From: Quercus robur
Taxonomy: Eukaryota; Streptophyta; Magnoliopsida; Fagales; Fagaceae
Reading direction: 5' to 3'
Length of the DNA stretch: 64,000 nucleotides
Assembly: GCF_932294415.1 (NCBI RefSeq)
Contig: NC_065544.1
Coordinates: forward strand, 19,257,351-19,321,350
A program made the translations under genes and the position numbers. Under the pieces are notes generated by a model. It was given only the letters and a program-made list of their open reading frames with translations, did not search any database and was not told the DNA's origin. This document shows, in pieces, positions 60,419 to 64,000 of the stretch; within the stretch, counting starts at the first letter, position 1, and every line of letters starts with the position of its first letter.

Positions 60419-63400
60419 TTAGGCTACTTTTTGCCTCGATCCAGGCCTTCTCTTTCGAAGCCCCTCTGCAATGATAAAGGCAAGCTCTAGAGATTGAGAA
60501 GCATTCAGCCTTGGGTCAGAATGAGTGTGGTAACGTGAGCTTAGATCATTATATGTTATAGTTCGCGAGCCTCCTACACATTCTGTTACATTTTGCCCAG
60601 TCATCTCTAGATGAACTCCACCAGGGTAGCTTCCTTCTTGATCATGTACATCAAAGAATGCCCTCACCTCAGCCTAGAAGCAAAACAATATGTAATTGTT
60701 ATTATTTTAATTTTTTAATTTTTTTACCATAAAGTAAATAGTAAATTCTTCATTTTTATCATCAGTGCAAGAAAACAAAAATATAAATACTTGCCAAAAA
60801 AAAAAAAAAAACCCATGGAGTCCTACCTTCACATATTGATGTGACTTTCTACATCCAAGGTAGAGAAAACCAAACCACAGATTAATTAGTGGAGTTCCAA
60901 AGTAGGCCCAAGTAAGGACATTGACTGAGTTATGTCTACACAAATTACATTATAAAGATGATGTGCCAGTCTTACATACAAAAGTTTCTTTCTGTTTTTA
61001 ATGTCTAATCTAATAATTGGTAAGCAATCGACTAATTACTTTATGCCAGTAGAATATTTGAACATGTCATCAATAAGGACACTTACAAATGAGATCAGCC
61101 AAAAGATTCCCAATCATCAAGGGAGCCAAAGAATTATATAATAAGTAATGAACAGTTTCTTTTGAAAACTATTTTGCAAAGGCTCGTTTGTCAGCCTGGA
61201 AGATTTCTTTGAATACTGCTATAATATGCAAAATATGATGCATATTTACAGGCTGGAAATGGCAAGTACAATCTTCAGCATCTCACCCCCTGCCTATGTG
61301 AGAGATAGAATAAGAAGGGGAAGGGAGGGAAGGTAAGGTTATTCCAATTTCACAAGCAGTAGTATCAGGCAACCAATTTTGTCAGAAAGTAATCCAATCA
61401 TAAAGAGGAATTCCAAAGTAAATGCAGCCTTAAGCAATTTTTTTGACTAGGCCAGCCAGAAATATTCCAAAAGGATGCCTTTGTTCCACCTACTATACAT
61501 TTGTCATTATCTCTCCAGTCAACCTTATCATTAAGCATTTGAGTATATGTTTTATGCCAACCAAATATGCCACATCAATGACAAAAAAAATAAACTGTGA
61601 AAATGCTCAAAAAACACACTGGTCAAGGCAGCAAAAGATTACGGTTACAGTTTGAATGACCCACAAGAAATTTCTTTAGTTACTTGATTTGATGACTTAT
61701 GCAATATACTTGCACAACAATAAAAGTAAAACTCAGCAATTAAATTCATGTGGCAGATGTAAACGAGTTAACTGATAACATAAATCATACCCTGATTGCA
61801 TCGAAAGACCGGGTTTTAAGTCCACATGGAGCTTTAATGCTATTCCCATGCATAGGGTCACTAATCCAAGTGACAGCTCTGATCAGATGAGGAAGCTTCA
61901 CTCTCATGTTCTCAGCTCCCATTCTTACAATTACTGCTATCCTTCCAAATTTATTTTTAGGGTTTAGAATATCTATGAGCCTAACAAGCTCATTTCGATC
62001 CATTTTGTCACTCACCTGCATCACATTGCAATCTTTTATTAGCTCTCTGATCCTTTGACATCAGAGCAACATCAAGTTATCACGTACAAAAATAACTTCT
62101 TTCATGACTGAACCAAGGTATATAGAAGTATGTAACAGGTAAAAATTACAATGAAAGAAAAAAGGGGAATTTACAAATCTGCAAGAGAAAGTATAACAAA
62201 CAAAACATGGATTTGTTCAACAAGACAGAGCCCAAGGAAATTGGAAAACAAGAAGAAAAAACAGCAAACAAAAAAGATTTTGTTTAAATATAAATGAAGG
62301 AAAAACAATCTAGATACCTTGATGCCGAGAGGATTAGAAACTCCTCTCAAAAACTCAACATGGGCACCATCAAGTTGTCGGGTGCGTTCTCCCGCCCAAA
62401 GCATGTGAGCGGAGCAATCATAGTACAGCCCAGAAGTAGAATCCTCTCTTGTAAGTGTTTGCTCATAAGGCAGAAGTAAGCATTCATGAGATGTCCAGAA
62501 ATCTGTTGTAGTCATGATTGGGTGGTCTGAAGTGAGTCCAGCAGCACCCATGAATCCAAGGGACTCGTCAACTTGGTGAGCCAGTTCACAGTACCTGTCA
62601 AGCCATGGCAAGAACATGCTAATTCCTGAAAATCTTCCTAGACTTATAGAAACAGAACTTAAGGTGTAACTCTCTTGAGAACTAAACTAAGTCAACTCAT
62701 TGAAGAAGTTAATGAAGCCACAAGATGGAGTTCAGAAAAATTTATCTGGAAGTTAGTTCCTAGAAATCAAAGTAATCCATATTCTCCATTTTGGAGAATA
62801 ATCATTTATTTAATTCTCAGCAAGAAAAGATACTACAAAAGTCACAAAAAGCTAAACAAAGCAAGCTTTTTCTTTGTCACATTTGCTTGGGATTAAAGAT
62901 GGGAGGCCTGCAATTTTCATTTCATTTCCACCATCTTTTAAAGATAAAAAGAGCACTCAAAAAATGTTACATCTAATAATTATATAGAAATGAGATTTTT
63001 CAAAAATGCTATCCAAGGATTTTTTTTTTTTTTTTTTTTCTTCTGATTCACAAGTCTACTTACAAAAAATAACACAGACATCTGGTAACTATTTCAAAAC
63101 AATATCTAACTATTTAATGTAAAAATGAACAAGCAGAAACACATGGAAGGTGAGATGAAGTCTTCTTAATTGTTTATTCCATTACATGGTTAAAACAATT
63201 TTAAAAAATTGTGCGAAACTTTAAATAAACCCAAAAACCAAGCTAAATAGCTAGTATATCTAATTAAACTATCTGAATAAGAAATATACCTATCCCCCTG
63301 CTCACTGTGCTCCATGAAATCAAGATTCCAATGGGTGACTCTCTGCATTGCTGCGTATCCTCCTGTGGCAAATGCCCTTAAGAGGTTCAAATGCATCACC

Positions 63401-64000
63401 ATTGATATTGTCTCCTCTGTAACTTGGCAGCTTCACTCCATACTTCTCCTCAAATGGATCTGATCTTGGCTTTGCAAACTGACCCGCCATTCTCCCCACC
63501 TAAATAGTCATTCCCACAATTTTTTTCAAATTATTCAATGTAACTACCGTCATATAGAATTACGATTCTTAAATCAACATTCACTGAGAAAAACAACAAA
63601 CAATTATCTCAGCTTTGCAAATTCTCTAGAATCACTTCGTACTTAAAAGAAATGCCAATATAACACATGATCACTAACTTTCTTACTTATAACATCTAAA
63701 CATATCAAAATCCAGCTCAAAAGATGTTTCCTAAAAGTCACTATACAACTATGAAAACACCATAAACAAAGAGAAAATTCACCGTGATGATGATCCTAAG
63801 TTTTAAAAAAAGCCGACTTATTATTCTTCAATCCACAATTTCAAATCTTTCAACATAAGTTTCAACACACCACCATGCATGTATATTCCCAAAAACTATT
63901 AGAAACAGTGACATAGAGATAAAAATATTAGAGAGAAAAGAAGGACCTTGACTACGGGCATTTGGCCACCGAACATGAGAACAACACTCATCTGGAGAAG
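60419..64000 (-). pseudogene. class II DAHP synthase, 3' exons, with two coding deletions
   Basis: DAHP synthase joins phosphoenolpyruvate and erythrose-4-phosphate, the first step of the shikimate pathway, in plastids. The exons are 63947-64000+ (SVVLMFGGQMPVVK), 63300-63499, 62318-62594, 61791-62015 and 60419-60673, all with GT-AG borders. Conserved blocks include [59 protein letters not shown] and [15 protein letters not shown]. In the 200-nt exon, GDAF is joined to LNLLRAF out of frame, so about 22 codons (68 nt) seem lost. In the 225-nt exon, IRAV runs straight into [10 protein letters not shown], so the usual RRAGQIV is missing (21 nt, in frame). HTHSDPRLN replaces the usual HTHCDPRLN. 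The frameshift should abolish the enzyme unless the assembly is wrong; a decaying paralogue is likely. Confidence 0.85.

Overview
The window is plant nuclear DNA, most likely from a woody eudicot. The evidence is GT-AG introns, plant actin, DAHP-synthase and SERK exon structures, AT-rich intergenic DNA, and dense nested LINEs, hAT/Harbinger/Mutator MITEs and Ty3-gypsy (Tat-type) elements. Several repeats feel like those of Fagaceae (oak or chestnut relatives), but that is memory, not proof. No bacterial-type operons, CRISPR arrays, rRNA or tRNA genes were seen.

Layout. 1-0.45 kb: possible leader of a minus-strand gene leaving the window. 0.85-4.1 kb: an old minus-strand LINE split by two hAT elements and two tiny poly(A)-tailed insertions. 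4.9-6.8 kb: a hAT MITE with a perfect 8-bp target duplication, a 149-bp tandem duplication and a Mutator-like MITE. 7.0-13.3 kb: a near full-length L1-type LINE with a perfect 15-bp target duplication but broken ORFs. 15.6-17.5 kb: a second LINE relic holding a small LINE piece, a Harbinger-like MITE and a solo LTR. 18.55-22.3 kb: an intact actin gene with a 1.2-kb leader intron. 23.4-35.5 kb: a broken Tat-lineage gypsy element on the minus strand, with an opposite-strand coiled-coil coding module that has its own TATA box, and a nested 1.87-kb LTR insertion. 36.9-37.65 kb: another related solo LTR. 38.8-39.3 kb: a LINE endonuclease relic. 41.4-46.0 kb: 3' exons of a nuclear poly(A)-binding protein (PABN-like), minus strand. 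47.9-53.7 kb: the first four coding exons of a SERK receptor kinase, minus strand, with a stop codon and no kinase, and a LINE in its big intron. 56.2-57.8 kb: a three-exon kelch-repeat gene with a duplicated core promoter. 58.7-59.9 kb: a LINE 3' relic. 60.4 kb to the right edge: a class II DAHP synthase gene, minus strand, with two apparent coding deletions, one of them out of frame.

Reading it together. Only the actin gene looks like a fully normal host gene. The kelch gene is probably intact. The PABN, SERK and DAHP-synthase loci look like partial or decaying duplicates in a repeat-rich zone. The most unusual points are the opposite-strand coding module of the Tat element with its own promoter, the tandem SERK-head/PABN-tail arrangement on one strand, and the signature of methylated-cytosine decay in the L1 stops. 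No clearly new biological system is evident.
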